Shown here one piece after another: positions 10,080 to 18,276 of a DNA stretch of 55,025 nt (the stretch's first letter is position 1; each line of letters starts with the position of its first letter). The position numbers were made by a program, and so were the translations under genes. This DNA is from CAYMYN01 sp964394665 (lineage in GTDB: Bacteria > Planctomycetota > UBA1135 > GCA-002686595): positions 1 to 55,025 of the forward strand of contig CAYMYN010000027.1 in NCBI GenBank assembly GCA_964394665.1, in the 5' to 3' direction. The notes below the pieces were generated by a model. The model was not told where the DNA came from and did no database searches. It saw only the letters and a list, made by a program, of their open reading frames with translations.

Positions 10080-11536
10080 CGCGACCCCGCCTCGCCGCGC
10101 TCGACGCGCTCGAGCATGCCGCCCAGGATGCGCTCGTAGAGCGCGTCGCCCAGCACCTGGTCCTCGTAGCCGTGGTCGATGTTGGGGTTGTCGTTGACCT
10201 CGATCACGACCGCCTTGCGCCCGAACTGCTTGACGTCCACGCCATACAGACCGTCGCCGATCGGATCGGCGGCCGCCAGCGCGGCGCGCACGACCTGGCG
10301 CGGCGCGTCCTCGACCGCCACGCACTCGACCTTACCGGCGCTGTAACGCCCCTGCCCTTCGTGGTGCAGGATCTGCCAATGCTTCTTGGCCATGAAGTAG
10401 CGACAGACGTAGAGCGGTTTCTTGTCGAAGATGCCCACGCGCCAATCGAACTCGGTGGGCACGAACTCCTGGGCGATGACCAGCTCGGAGTCCTCGAGGA
10501 GCGGCTCGAGGCGTGCGCGCAGCTCGGCCTCGTCCTGGATCTTGGTCACGCCGATCGAGAAGAAGCTGTCGGGCTTCTTCAGGACGAGCGGGAAGGAGAA
10601 CTCGCGCAGGAGCTCCTCGACGTTGCCCTTGTGCACGACCTTCGTGCGCGGGGCGGGCACCTCGTGGCGCGCCAGGAGTTCGGACAGATAGACCTTGTTC
10701 GTGCAGCGCAGGATCGACTGGGGATCGTCCACCACGACCAGGTCGCGAGCCGCGGCGCGCCGCGCGAAGCGCCAGGTGTAGTGGTCGACCGAGGTGGTGG
10801 TGCGGATGAACAGGGCGTCGAACTCGGCCACGGAGGCGTAGTCCTGGCGCGTGATCAGCTCGGCCTCCATGCCGAGCGTGCGCGCCGCCTGCAGGAAGCG
10901 CTTGATGGCGCCCTTGTTGGAGGGCGGGAGCGCCTCCTCGGGGTCGACCAGGATCGCCAGGCTGGCGCGCGGCGCCTTGGGACGCCGCGGCGTCCAGCGC
11001 CGTCGCGCGAAGTAGCTCTCGGCGGCCTGGATCACGAAGGGCCGGTGACTCTCGGGGATCTCGCTGGCCGGGATGGCGTTGACGTGCTGGAGCTGCCACT
11101 CGCGCTGCTTGACGAACTTGGCGCGCAGGAGCGGGGCCTGGAACTGGTCGAAGAGCGCGGACGCGAGGTGCTGGTAGCGCTCGGTCAGGGGTTTGCCGAA
11201 GTAGATGCTGAGCTCGAAGGTCTTCGACTCCAGGGGTTTGAGCGCCTTGGCGATGCGCTCGGAGAGGTCGCTCGAGACGATGCGCGTCACGGCTTGCGAG
11301 CGCAGGTCCTGGATGGTCGCCACGTCGGGCTTGACGCGGTGGCCGCGGGCCTCGGCCAGCAGCGAGACGTAGTAGCCCGAGCGCTTGTAGGCGTAGCTAC
11401 GGCACAGGTTGAACACGACCGTGCCGCGGCGCTGGGCGAAGTCCGGTTCGGTCAGGTAGCGCCGGGCCGACACGATGTCGATCCCGGGCACCTGCAGGGG
11501 CCAGTTAGCGGGTTCGTCGACGACGAGCAGAATCAC
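10076..11536 (-). CDS. RimK-like ATP-grasp ligase with RLAN N-terminal domain
   Basis: 486 residues from GTG 11536, which has GGAGGA 8 bp upstream. Residues 1 to about 160 (starting MILLVVDEPANWPLQVPG) match the RLAN domain, the N-terminal region found on one class of RimK-like ligases. Residues about 190-480 are an ATP-grasp fold: RTTTSVDHYTWRFA, CTNKVYLSELL, FPLVLKKPDSFFSIGV (ATP-contacting Lys) and the metal-binding end VIEVNDNPNIDHGYED. Such enzymes form peptide or isopeptide bonds through acyl phosphates, often adding glutamate or similar residues. The start overlaps the C39-like gene by 32 bp and the end overlaps the GCS2 gene (ATGA), so the three are probably translated together. Substrate unknown. 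Confidence 0.88.
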
Positions 11537-12260
11537 GTCGCACTTCCTCCGGAGGGCGGCGCTCGGGGCGCACGATCAGCATGTTGGCGTCGTAGGTGAT
11601 GACCCCCAGGAGCATGGAGCACACCAGCCGGTCGGCGTCCACGACGTAGCGCCCGCCGGGCGCGATGGGGTTGGGTTGGAGCGGATCCGCGACCAGGAAC
11701 CTGCGCTCGTCCGGGTCGTAGCCGCACAGCAACACGAAGTGGCCCTGGGGGAAACCGCGCAGGTCGTCCTGGACCAGGGGCTCGCCCAGCTCGCGCGCGC
11801 TGCGGTAGAGCCAGGTGGCGCTGATGCCGGCCACGACCGGGATGCCGCGCTTCAGGTAGCTGCGCACCAGGCCCACGGTCAGGTCGGCGAAGCGCACCTC
11901 GCCACCGCGCTCGATGAACTCGAGGTAGGCCTTGATGGCCGTGCGCAGGCGCGGCTTGGTCTTGACCTCGAGCTGCGCGCGCAGCTTGGCGGCCAGGTCC
12001 GAGCCCGCGAGCGGGAACCAGCTCGGGTCGAAGACGTGCAGGTTGTAGCTGTAGAGCACGACCTCGTGGCCGCGCTCGAGGGCGTGCAGACCCATCAGCA
12101 CCGCGAGCGTCCCGCCGCCCTCGAGGCGCCGCACCTTGCGGATCAGCTTCTCGAGCGGCTGCTCGTCGCCCAGGTGCTTGTAGATCGCGTGCAGGCAGGT
12201 CGGCCCGCAGGTCGTGTCGTCCGGTTGGGGCAGGATGTCGAGGTCGATCTCGAAGGGCAT
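11505..12260 (-). CDS. C39-like papain-fold cysteine peptidase
   Basis: 251 residues. ATG at 12260 begins MPFEIDLDILPQPDDTTCGP. The papain-like catalytic set of peptidase C39-like proteins is present: C18 in TTCGPTCLHA, H174 in GHFVLLCGYD and D192 in VADPLQPNP. No signal peptide and no membrane or ABC segment, so unlike bacteriocin-export C39 peptidases it is a free cytoplasmic enzyme. It precedes and overlaps the RLAN ATP-grasp gene, which suggests it trims or transfers a peptide made or attached by the ligases. The last dozen residues are Arg-rich. Peptidase versus transferase activity cannot be decided from sequence. Confidence 0.85.
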   Translation of the reverse strand: MPFEIDLDILPQPDDTTCGPTCLHAIYKHLGDEQPLEKLIRKVRRLEGGGTLAVLMGLHALERGHEVVLYSYNLHVFDPSWFPLAGSDLAAKLRAQLEVKTKPRLRTAIKAYLEFIERGGEVRFADLTVGLVRSYLKRGIPVVAGISATWLYRSARELGEPLVQDDLRGFPQGHFVLLCGYDPDERRFLVADPLQPNPIAPGGRYVVDADRLVCSMLLGVITYDANMLIVRPERRPPEEVRRDSARRRRTR

Positions 12261-12325
12261 GCGCGGGCGAGCCGCGCCGCCCGGCTCGACGCCTTCCCGT
12301 CCGATCCCGCCCTCGCGCCCCGGGC

Positions 12326-12790
12326 TCACAGGACCTTCTCCCCCACGACGAGCACGATGTCGACCACGATCAGCAGCACGATGGCCCACTCGAGGGCGTT
12401 CGAGCGCCGGCCGTGCCACAGGTCGATGACCGTCTCGGTCGAGGTGCTGACCGCCGCGAGCTCGTGCTGCATGGCGAGGTGGCGCTCGCGCAGCTCGAGG
12501 GCCTCGAAGAGCGCGTCGTAGGTGGCGGCCACGCGCGCATCTTCCCAAGTCTCCTCGGGCCGGTCCACCAGGTAGAACCAACGCGCCAGCTCGAGCCGAT
12601 CCCCGGTCAGGCGCCCCACGCGCCGCACCCATCCGCGGTTCGAGCGCGGCACGCGCCCACCGGCGACCATGCGCGAGAGCTCGAGGGCCTCCTCGAGCAG
12701 CCCCTCCGCGCGCCGTTCGTAGCGCTCCAGGGCGGCCGACTGCGCGAGCACCAGCGCCACCGCCGCCATCAACTCGGGCGAGCCGTCCAC
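12326..12790 (-). CDS. RMD1/DUF155-like membrane protein, N-terminally short
   Basis: 154 residues if the GTG at 12790 is used; the frame is closed by a TAG at 12872-12874. The sequence matches the C-terminal half of RMD1/YagE (DUF155) proteins: ALVLAQSAALERYE, RWFYLVDRPEETWEDARVAATYDALFEALEL with coiled-coil character, and a single C-terminal membrane helix after RRSNALEWAIVLLIVVDIVLVV. Family members are usually about 250-400 residues, so roughly 120 N-terminal residues are missing and no frameshifted remainder fits in the 143 bp before the next gene. It is first in the run leading to the C39/ATP-grasp/GCS2 genes (65-bp gap). It could be a naturally short form or a remnant. Confidence 0.6.
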   Translation of the reverse strand: MDGSPELMAAVALVLAQSAALERYERRAEGLLEEALELSRMVAGGRVPRSNRGWVRRVGRLTGDRLELARWFYLVDRPEETWEDARVAATYDALFEALELRERHLAMQHELAAVSTSTETVIDLWHGRRSNALEWAIVLLIVVDIVLVVGEKVL

Positions 12791-12933
12791 CAGCGCCTGC
12801 TCCGGCGCGGGAGGACGCCCGCGGCCCCGCGCGCGACGGCCCGCACCGGGCCCATCGCGCGCGCCCCGGATCTACCCGAGGCCGGGGAGCCGGACAAGGG
12901 GCCGACGTCCGCAGGGACCCGCGCCGCGCCCGG

Positions 12934-14505
12934 TCAACGCTCCCCGCGCCGCCCCTCCGGAGCGTCGCCCGGCTCCCCCGCCGGCAACGGCGGCCGGCCG
13001 GTCACGACCAGGGCCCGACGCGGGATCGAGAGCACGAAGGCCGCCATCGCGCTCGCGGCCAGGCGCGAGTCCGCCCCGTAGCCCGCGTTGTCGCGGTTCG
13101 GTTGGTAGTGGAAGCTGCCGTCCGCGCAACGGGCGAGCACGAACCACCAGCGGTTGGCGTCCATCAGCCGGCGGAAACTCGGGGGATCGGTCCAGGCGCC
13201 GAGGGCCGCGTACCCCATGCCGAGCAACGGCGAGCCGTGGGTGTCGGGAAAACTCTCGGGGTGCGCGCCGAGCATGCGCGCGTGCCGTCGAGCGCGTTCG
13301 CGGCCGTCCTCGAAGGGCGAGAGCGCGCAGGCGATCGCCGCCGCGCCGGTGCGGCCCAGGTCGGCCCAGTCGTCGTGGCCGGCGACCTCGTCCTCGTACC
13401 ACACGTAGCCGTTGCGGCCCGTGGCGCGGGCGAGGAAGTCGTAGGCTGCGCGCTGGCGTGCGGGATCGACCTCGATGCCGCAGCGCGCGATCAGCGCCAG
13501 CGCCAGGGCGCCCTGGCCGGTCAGCATGCTGATCGGCCCATAGCCCTCGAATCCGGGCCGGTGCCCCCAGCCGCCATGGGAATCGCGCGCATCCCGCGGC
13601 CAGGAGCCGGGGTGCGACTCCTTCACCCTCGGATTCACCTGGGAGAGGTCCATGTATTGGCCGGCGACGAGGAAATCGTGCACCTCGCGCAGCTCGTCCA
13701 GCACCCATTCCTCGCCGCTCTGGAGGTAGTATTCGGCGAGCACGATCGCCGCCGCCATGTAGCTCCAATTCGGAAGGTCCCCCGCGCCGCCGCGATCGGT
13801 CGTCCTGGCGTGCCAGCGGACGTTGCGCTCCGCCGCCGCGCGATGCGCCGGCACGTGGCTGGCGAGCAGCGCCAAGGGCGCGAACGTGTCCTGGGGCGGG
13901 CTGCCCCACGAGCCGTCCTCGCCCTGCCGCGCGACGAGGTACTCGAGCAGCAGCGCGAGTTCGCGCTCGCTCTTTTCGCAATCGACGGGGAAGCTCGCCC
14001 CATAGCTGCCCTGCCCGCGCCCGAGCTCCAGCTCGACCTCGAGCGCCTCGCCCGCGCGCAGGAGCGAGAGCGCGAGCCGCCCCTCCCTCTCGCCCTCCGC
14101 CCCCAGACAGACCTCGATCGCCCGCGCCATCTCGAGCACCGGCCCCTCGGCCCCGAACACCTCCATGCCGTACCCGTTCCGATGGGGCGCGACGAACGCC
14201 AACCCGCCCGCGCCCGTGATCCGATCCCCGACGCGCACCGTCCCGGCCGCCGGCGACCCCTCGAACACGTACTCCACGCGCAAACTCCGCGGAGCCTCCG
14301 CCTCGAGCCGCACCCGCACCCCCGTCCCCCCGAGGTTGTAGAACCACCCCGGCACCTCCCCATCGGGCCCGCCCCTCGCCCGCTGCTTCCAAGGCTGCCC
14401 ATCCCCGTGATAGTGCACCTGCGCGCCGGCGCTCCCGCCCAACCCGAGCACGAAGGTCAGGGCCGCGAAACCAAGCAGGCTGGAGCTGAACGGTCGATGT
14501 TGCAT
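12934..14505 (-). CDS. Secreted DUF6288-like protein with PDZ-like and toroid domains
   Basis: 523 residues from ATG 14505, chosen because GAGGAT lies 5 bp upstream; a TTG further up is weaker. A signal peptide (MQHRPFSSSLLGFAALTFVL) ends near AGAQ. A PDZ-like segment follows (residues about 65-165, with AAGTVRVGDRITGAGG), then an alpha/alpha-toroid-like region (about 185-500) with repeated GSWG, GGWGHRPG, NGYVWYEDE and GSFHYQPNRDN motifs, as in terpene-cyclase or pectate-lyase-like folds. I associate this layout with DUF6288 proteins of planctomycetes and verrucomicrobia; function unknown. TAGACT at 14521-14526 could serve as a -10 box. Confidence 0.7.
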   Translation of the reverse strand: MQHRPFSSSLLGFAALTFVLGLGGSAGAQVHYHGDGQPWKQRARGGPDGEVPGWFYNLGGTGVRVRLEAEAPRSLRVEYVFEGSPAAGTVRVGDRITGAGGLAFVAPHRNGYGMEVFGAEGPVLEMARAIEVCLGAEGEREGRLALSLLRAGEALEVELELGRGQGSYGASFPVDCEKSERELALLLEYLVARQGEDGSWGSPPQDTFAPLALLASHVPAHRAAAERNVRWHARTTDRGGAGDLPNWSYMAAAIVLAEYYLQSGEEWVLDELREVHDFLVAGQYMDLSQVNPRVKESHPGSWPRDARDSHGGWGHRPGFEGYGPISMLTGQGALALALIARCGIEVDPARQRAAYDFLARATGRNGYVWYEDEVAGHDDWADLGRTGAAAIACALSPFEDGRERARRHARMLGAHPESFPDTHGSPLLGMGYAALGAWTDPPSFRRLMDANRWWFVLARCADGSFHYQPNRDNAGYGADSRLAASAMAAFVLSIPRRALVVTGRPPLPAGEPGDAPEGRRGER

Positions 14506-14520
14506 GACGATCCTCGCCAA

Positions 14521-14526
14521 AGTCTA
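14521..14526 (-). promoter_or_regulatory. Possible -10 element (TAGACT) of DUF6288-like gene
   Basis: TAGACT in GCTGTAGACTTTGG lies 16 bp upstream of the ATG at 14505. It resembles the other TAGRNT hexamers in the window. The spacing would leave a very short leader, although a Shine-Dalgarno is present. Confidence 0.25.
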
Positions 14527-14595
14527 CAGCCTCCGAATCGAAGCCCCGCCCGTCACCCCCACCGCCGCCGCCCCGCCGCTCGGCCCAACGGACGA

Positions 14596-16701
14596 TCAGC
14601 GCACCTCGATCTCGATCCTCGTCCTCGAACCGTCGAGCGGGTGGCGCTGCTCGCGGCCGGCTGGGTCGCGCAGGAGCAGGGTGCCGGGCGGGGCGGGGAG
14701 CCAGAGGCGCAGGGGGGCGGAGGTGTCGGCCAGGGTGAGGGGGACGGGGTGGGACGGGGACTGGGGGGACTCGAGCAGGACGTGGAGCAGGAGGCCGGGG
14801 GGCGTGAGGGTCAGGTCGCACCAGGCGCCGGGGAGGGAGGGTGGTGCGCCGGGGAGGAACGACTCGACGCGGCCGTGGACCAGGTGGAAATCGGGGCCGT
14901 ACTCGCGGATCCAGCCGCGGGGCAAATGCCCTGCTTCGTGCAGGATGCGGGGCGCTCCCCCCTCGCGGGGCTGGGCGGGGCGCGTCGGCGGGAGGCTCGG
15001 GAACAGGGCCCGCACGGCGGCGGGTTGTTCGATTTCGGCCACGATGCGGCCGCCCAGGATCGGCCGGACCTCGAGCGGGAACACACGCAGCTCGTCCACC
15101 GGGAGCTCGAGCACGTACGCGTCCGCGGCCGGGATCAGGGGCAAGGCGCGCGACCACCAGAAGTTCTCCCAGTGGCCGACCAGGACTTCGAGGGGCGCGG
15201 GATCGAGCACGGCGAGACGCGCTTCACCCCCCTGGATACGAGTGCGGTGGTGCTCGAGGACCAACTCGATCGGCCGCAGCTCGGGCGGCAGCTCCTCCCA
15301 GCGCGGCACACGGACGACGATCTGGCGCAGGCGCGGGGCCGCAACGCGCACGGGGGTCTCGATGCCGGCCTCGACGGGCACGGACTGCGCGAAGGCCCGG
15401 CGGCCGCCCCAGGACCAGAAGAGGTCGTAGAGGCCGGGGGGCAGGCCGACGAGGCGCGCGCCGTCCACGAGGGGCTCCATGCGCACCGCTCCCGCGCGGG
15501 CGCCGCGCAGCAGGACCGCAATCTGCAAGCCCAGCAGGCGGGATGGCCCGTGCGGACCGTGGTGCTCGAAGTCCACCACCAGGCCCTCCGGCAAGGGCTC
15601 GCCACACTGGACGCGGATGCTGCCCGCCTGAGCGTTGGGCAGCGCCGTTTCGATCGCGAGCACGTCACCGGGACGCGGCGCGGCGAGACGTGGATCCCGA
15701 AAGTAGACGCCGCGGCGCGGCAGGTAGAGGCCGATGCGCCCGGGATCGGACAGATCCTCGAGGGGAACCAGCGCGACCCCGCCGGGATGGAGCCGCGGAT
15801 CGCCGGCTGGTCCACGATTCGGGATCGGCGCGAAGGGCTCGTCGGCGCGGGGCTGGCCGAGCTCGTCCACGGGAGCGAGGCCGACCAAGGGCCGGGCGGG
15901 ACGCACCTCGAGCGGCGCGCCCCCACACACCGGCCAGGAGCTGCGGCCCTGCTCGTCGAGCAATGGGATCGGGTTGGCCCCCAGCATGAGGGAGAGCGAT
16001 GCGGTACCGGGCGCGAGCCCCACGAACCGGAACCGCCCATCCGCGTCCAAGCGGGCTTCGAGCGGCGCGGGATGGGGGTGCGGCGGGCGCTGTGCACCGG
16101 GGACCGGATGGGGCGCGTGCAGCAGCCAGAGCGTGCGCGTGGCGGGAACCGGAAGGTCGAGCACACGTCCGGTCAGGGTGCAGCGCTCGGCCACGTCGAT
16201 GACGAGGCTGCGCACCTCGCCCGGCGCGAGCGCGAAGGGCTCGTCTCGCGTCGTCCGCCGCAGGCCGGGTCCCCACACGGCGAGGTAGAGCTCCTCCCCG
16301 GCCGGCAGATCGAGCCGGCACGCTGCCCGGCCGCCAGTCCCCTCGAGCGCATGGGTCGGGCCCACCAACGGCCCGCTCGGCCGCGCAGCATCGAAGCGAT
16401 GGGCCTGCACCTCGAGCCTGTCCCAATCCGCGGGCAGGCCGCGCACCTCGAGTTCGACGAAACCCCCGTCCCCCACCGTCGCCTGCTCGCGAACCAGCTG
16501 CGTGCGTGCGGCAGCGGGCTCACCTGCGACGGATCCCGCGGACGGCTGCGCTCCACCGCGCTCCCCTACGCTGCGCTCGACCCCGGGCTCGACCCCCTCA
16601 CCCGCGCCCCGCGCGCGATTCTCCCCCAGGGTCCACCACCCGCCGACGAGGCCCAGGGCCAGCACGACGGGCAGAAACAGGATCCGCGACCTGCCGTTCA
16701 T
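14596..16701 (-). CDS. Large secreted or membrane-anchored protein, function unknown
   Basis: 701 residues from ATG 16701 (MNGRSRILFLPVVLALGLVGGWWTL), an uncleaved anchor or signal peptide. An upstream in-frame start would replace this with a non-hydrophobic extension. After a low-complexity Gly/Ala/Glu linker (about 30-75), the protein is beta-rich, with carboxypeptidase-regulatory-like strands such as LTGRVLDLPVPATRTLWLLHAP and LDADGRFRFVGLAPGTASLSLM. No enzymatic motif is recognised. Its ATG overlaps the stop of a 38-codon ORF upstream. The 3' third of the gene has very G-rich runs on the opposite strand. Confidence 0.65.
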   Translation of the reverse strand: MNGRSRILFLPVVLALGLVGGWWTLGENRARGAGEGVEPGVERSVGERGGAQPSAGSVAGEPAAARTQLVREQATVGDGGFVELEVRGLPADWDRLEVQAHRFDAARPSGPLVGPTHALEGTGGRAACRLDLPAGEELYLAVWGPGLRRTTRDEPFALAPGEVRSLVIDVAERCTLTGRVLDLPVPATRTLWLLHAPHPVPGAQRPPHPHPAPLEARLDADGRFRFVGLAPGTASLSLMLGANPIPLLDEQGRSSWPVCGGAPLEVRPARPLVGLAPVDELGQPRADEPFAPIPNRGPAGDPRLHPGGVALVPLEDLSDPGRIGLYLPRRGVYFRDPRLAAPRPGDVLAIETALPNAQAGSIRVQCGEPLPEGLVVDFEHHGPHGPSRLLGLQIAVLLRGARAGAVRMEPLVDGARLVGLPPGLYDLFWSWGGRRAFAQSVPVEAGIETPVRVAAPRLRQIVVRVPRWEELPPELRPIELVLEHHRTRIQGGEARLAVLDPAPLEVLVGHWENFWWSRALPLIPAADAYVLELPVDELRVFPLEVRPILGGRIVAEIEQPAAVRALFPSLPPTRPAQPREGGAPRILHEAGHLPRGWIREYGPDFHLVHGRVESFLPGAPPSLPGAWCDLTLTPPGLLLHVLLESPQSPSHPVPLTLADTSAPLRLWLPAPPGTLLLRDPAGREQRHPLDGSRTRIEIEVR

Positions 16702-16814
16702 GGGCACGGCCGCCGCAAGTCGCCCCAAGCACATCTCGTGACGTTGCGCCAGAGGGCCAGGTTCGCAGTCTCGGCATCGAGCGCGATCGTGCTGGTCGTT
16801 TCGATGCAGGGCAT
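16698..16814 (-). CDS. Small 38-residue ORF coupled to the next gene
   Basis: ATG at 16814 has GAGGAG about 9 bp upstream, one of the best ribosome-binding sites in the window. The product begins MPCIETTSTIALDAETANLA and ends with an Arg-rich, Cys-containing tail (Cys at 3, 28 and 37). Its TGA overlaps the ATG of the large secreted-protein gene (ATGA). Codon use and the coupling suggest a real leader peptide or small protein rather than chance. No family is recognised and no hydrophobic segment is present. Confidence 0.5.
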   Translation of the reverse strand: MPCIETTSTIALDAETANLALWRNVTRCAWGDLRRPCP

Positions 16815-17230
16815 GTCGGGATCTCCTCGCTGCGGCGGTCGATCCGAGGTGCGGCCTGGCAATCCCAAGCCGCGCCGGGAGAACAGCGATCGCCCGGATG
16901 AATGTCCACTCCTTCGATTCACGCTAGCCCTTCCGCTACGAGGGGTCCACCCGCCCCGGACTCGCGTACGTCCTGGGGAGCGCGGTGCGTGCATCGCTCG
17001 CGCAGCAGCCCGTGCAACGGGACGGGAGAGAGGATTGCACGAGTAGGAAAAGGGCCCGGCCGGTCCCGGGAAGGGCCGGCGGGCCGCGAGGACGGGGTCG
17101 GCGGGAATCCGCGCGGGATCCCGACGGGGCCCCGGGTTGCGAGCCCAAAACTCCTCGATCCCCCCCGGTGGCCCGTGTCGGCACGGCCCCCGCGGCGGAC
17201 CGGGGCAGGCTACGGCGGGTGCGGGACAGA
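16815..17230. other. Intergenic stretch with no recognised gene
   Basis: 416 bp between the small ORF and the end of the WYL regulator, both minus strand. It should hold the promoter of the small ORF and the 3' end signals of the leuS-tldE-tldD-WYL operon. I see no convincing -35/-10 pair, hairpin with U-tract or conserved ORF. Confidence 0.5.
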
Positions 17231-18247
17231 TCAGGTCCGGCGTCGCGGGGGAATCTTGGGCGCGGAGTAGCGCGCGGCGGCGGCGGTGCAGAGGGCGGTG
17301 AGCTCGCGGCGCAGGGCGGCGGGCTCGAGCAATTCGGCGTCGGGACCCAGGGCCAGGAGACGCGGGAGGAGCTCGCGGTCGCTGGTGAGCGTCAGAGTGA
17401 GCTCCCAGAGGCCGCCGCGCTGGCGCACCAGGCGCTGAGCGGGGTGCCAGGGGTTCTCGCGCAGGGTGAGGGCCGCGGCTTCGCTGAAGAGGCGGATGCG
17501 ATAGTCGCGGGGAGGATGCTGCGGCGAGTGGATGCCGAGGCTGCCGGCGAGATAGTCCTCGGGGTCGAAGGTCGGGTCGGCGCGCGCCGCGCGCTCCTCG
17601 AGGCGCGCGGCGAGCATGCGCTCGAGGCGAAACGTGCGCAGCTCGCCGGCCCGCGTCTCGTCGCGCCCGATCAGGTAGAGGCCCCGCGGCCCGAGCACCA
17701 GGCCCTGGGGATGCACGCGGCGCTGGGAGTGCGTGCCGTCCGCGGCGCGGTAGTCGAAGGCCAACACACGCCGCGCGGCGAGCGCCTCCCGCACCCGCTG
17801 GAACACGCCCTCCGCGGCGCGCAGGTCGGCCGGCGCGTCGAGCCGCACGGCCACGTTCTCCACCAAGCCGGAAAAGTGCGCCAGCACCTTGGCCGGCAGC
17901 CGCGCCTCGAGCTTCTTGCCGAGCTGGGCCAGGGACTCACCTACGGGCGTGCCCTCGAAGGGCCGCAGGAGCCCCAGCGCCAGACGCAGGGCCAGCACCG
18001 CCTCGCGCGAGAGCCGCAACTCCGGCCCATCATCCCGCGCCGAGTACCGCACCTCGCGCCCCTGCCGATGCTCCACGATCGGCACCCCGATGCGCCGCAG
18101 CAGCTCGAGGTCGCGCCGCACCGTGCGCACCGAGACCCCCTCCTGACCGAGCTGCTCGGTCAGCTCCGCGCAGCCCATCGGCTGGTGATTGCGCGCCAGC
18201 AGCCGCCACAACTTCCACTGCCGCTCGACCTGCCCATCCCGTCCCAT
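17231..18247 (-). CDS. WYL-domain helix-turn-helix regulator
   Basis: 338 residues from ATG 18247. An N-terminal winged HTH (residues about 1-65, with MGCAELTEQLGQEGVSVRTVRRDLELL) is followed by a WYL-type sensor domain (about 130-230, RRVHPQGLVLGPRGLYLIGRD; the signature Trp is Leu here) and a C-terminal WCX-like part. Such regulators bind a ligand or nucleic acid through the WYL domain and act as repressors or activators. It is the last gene of the leuS-tldE-tldD operon, 29 bp after tldD, so it may control that operon or a linked peptide pathway. Confidence 0.85.
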   Translation of the reverse strand: MGRDGQVERQWKLWRLLARNHQPMGCAELTEQLGQEGVSVRTVRRDLELLRRIGVPIVEHRQGREVRYSARDDGPELRLSREAVLALRLALGLLRPFEGTPVGESLAQLGKKLEARLPAKVLAHFSGLVENVAVRLDAPADLRAAEGVFQRVREALAARRVLAFDYRAADGTHSQRRVHPQGLVLGPRGLYLIGRDETRAGELRTFRLERMLAARLEERAARADPTFDPEDYLAGSLGIHSPQHPPRDYRIRLFSEAAALTLRENPWHPAQRLVRQRGGLWELTLTLTSDRELLPRLLALGPDAELLEPAALRRELTALCTAAAARYSAPKIPPRRRT

Positions 18248-18276
18248 CGTCGCGTGTTACCGGGGGCGGGCAGGGG

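Noticed and set aside
13102..17046. A 1314-codon plus-strand frame opposite the DUF6288-like and large secreted-protein genes
   Set aside because: Low-complexity composition, no domain resemblance, and it runs across two well-supported minus-strand genes with proper starts and signal peptides.
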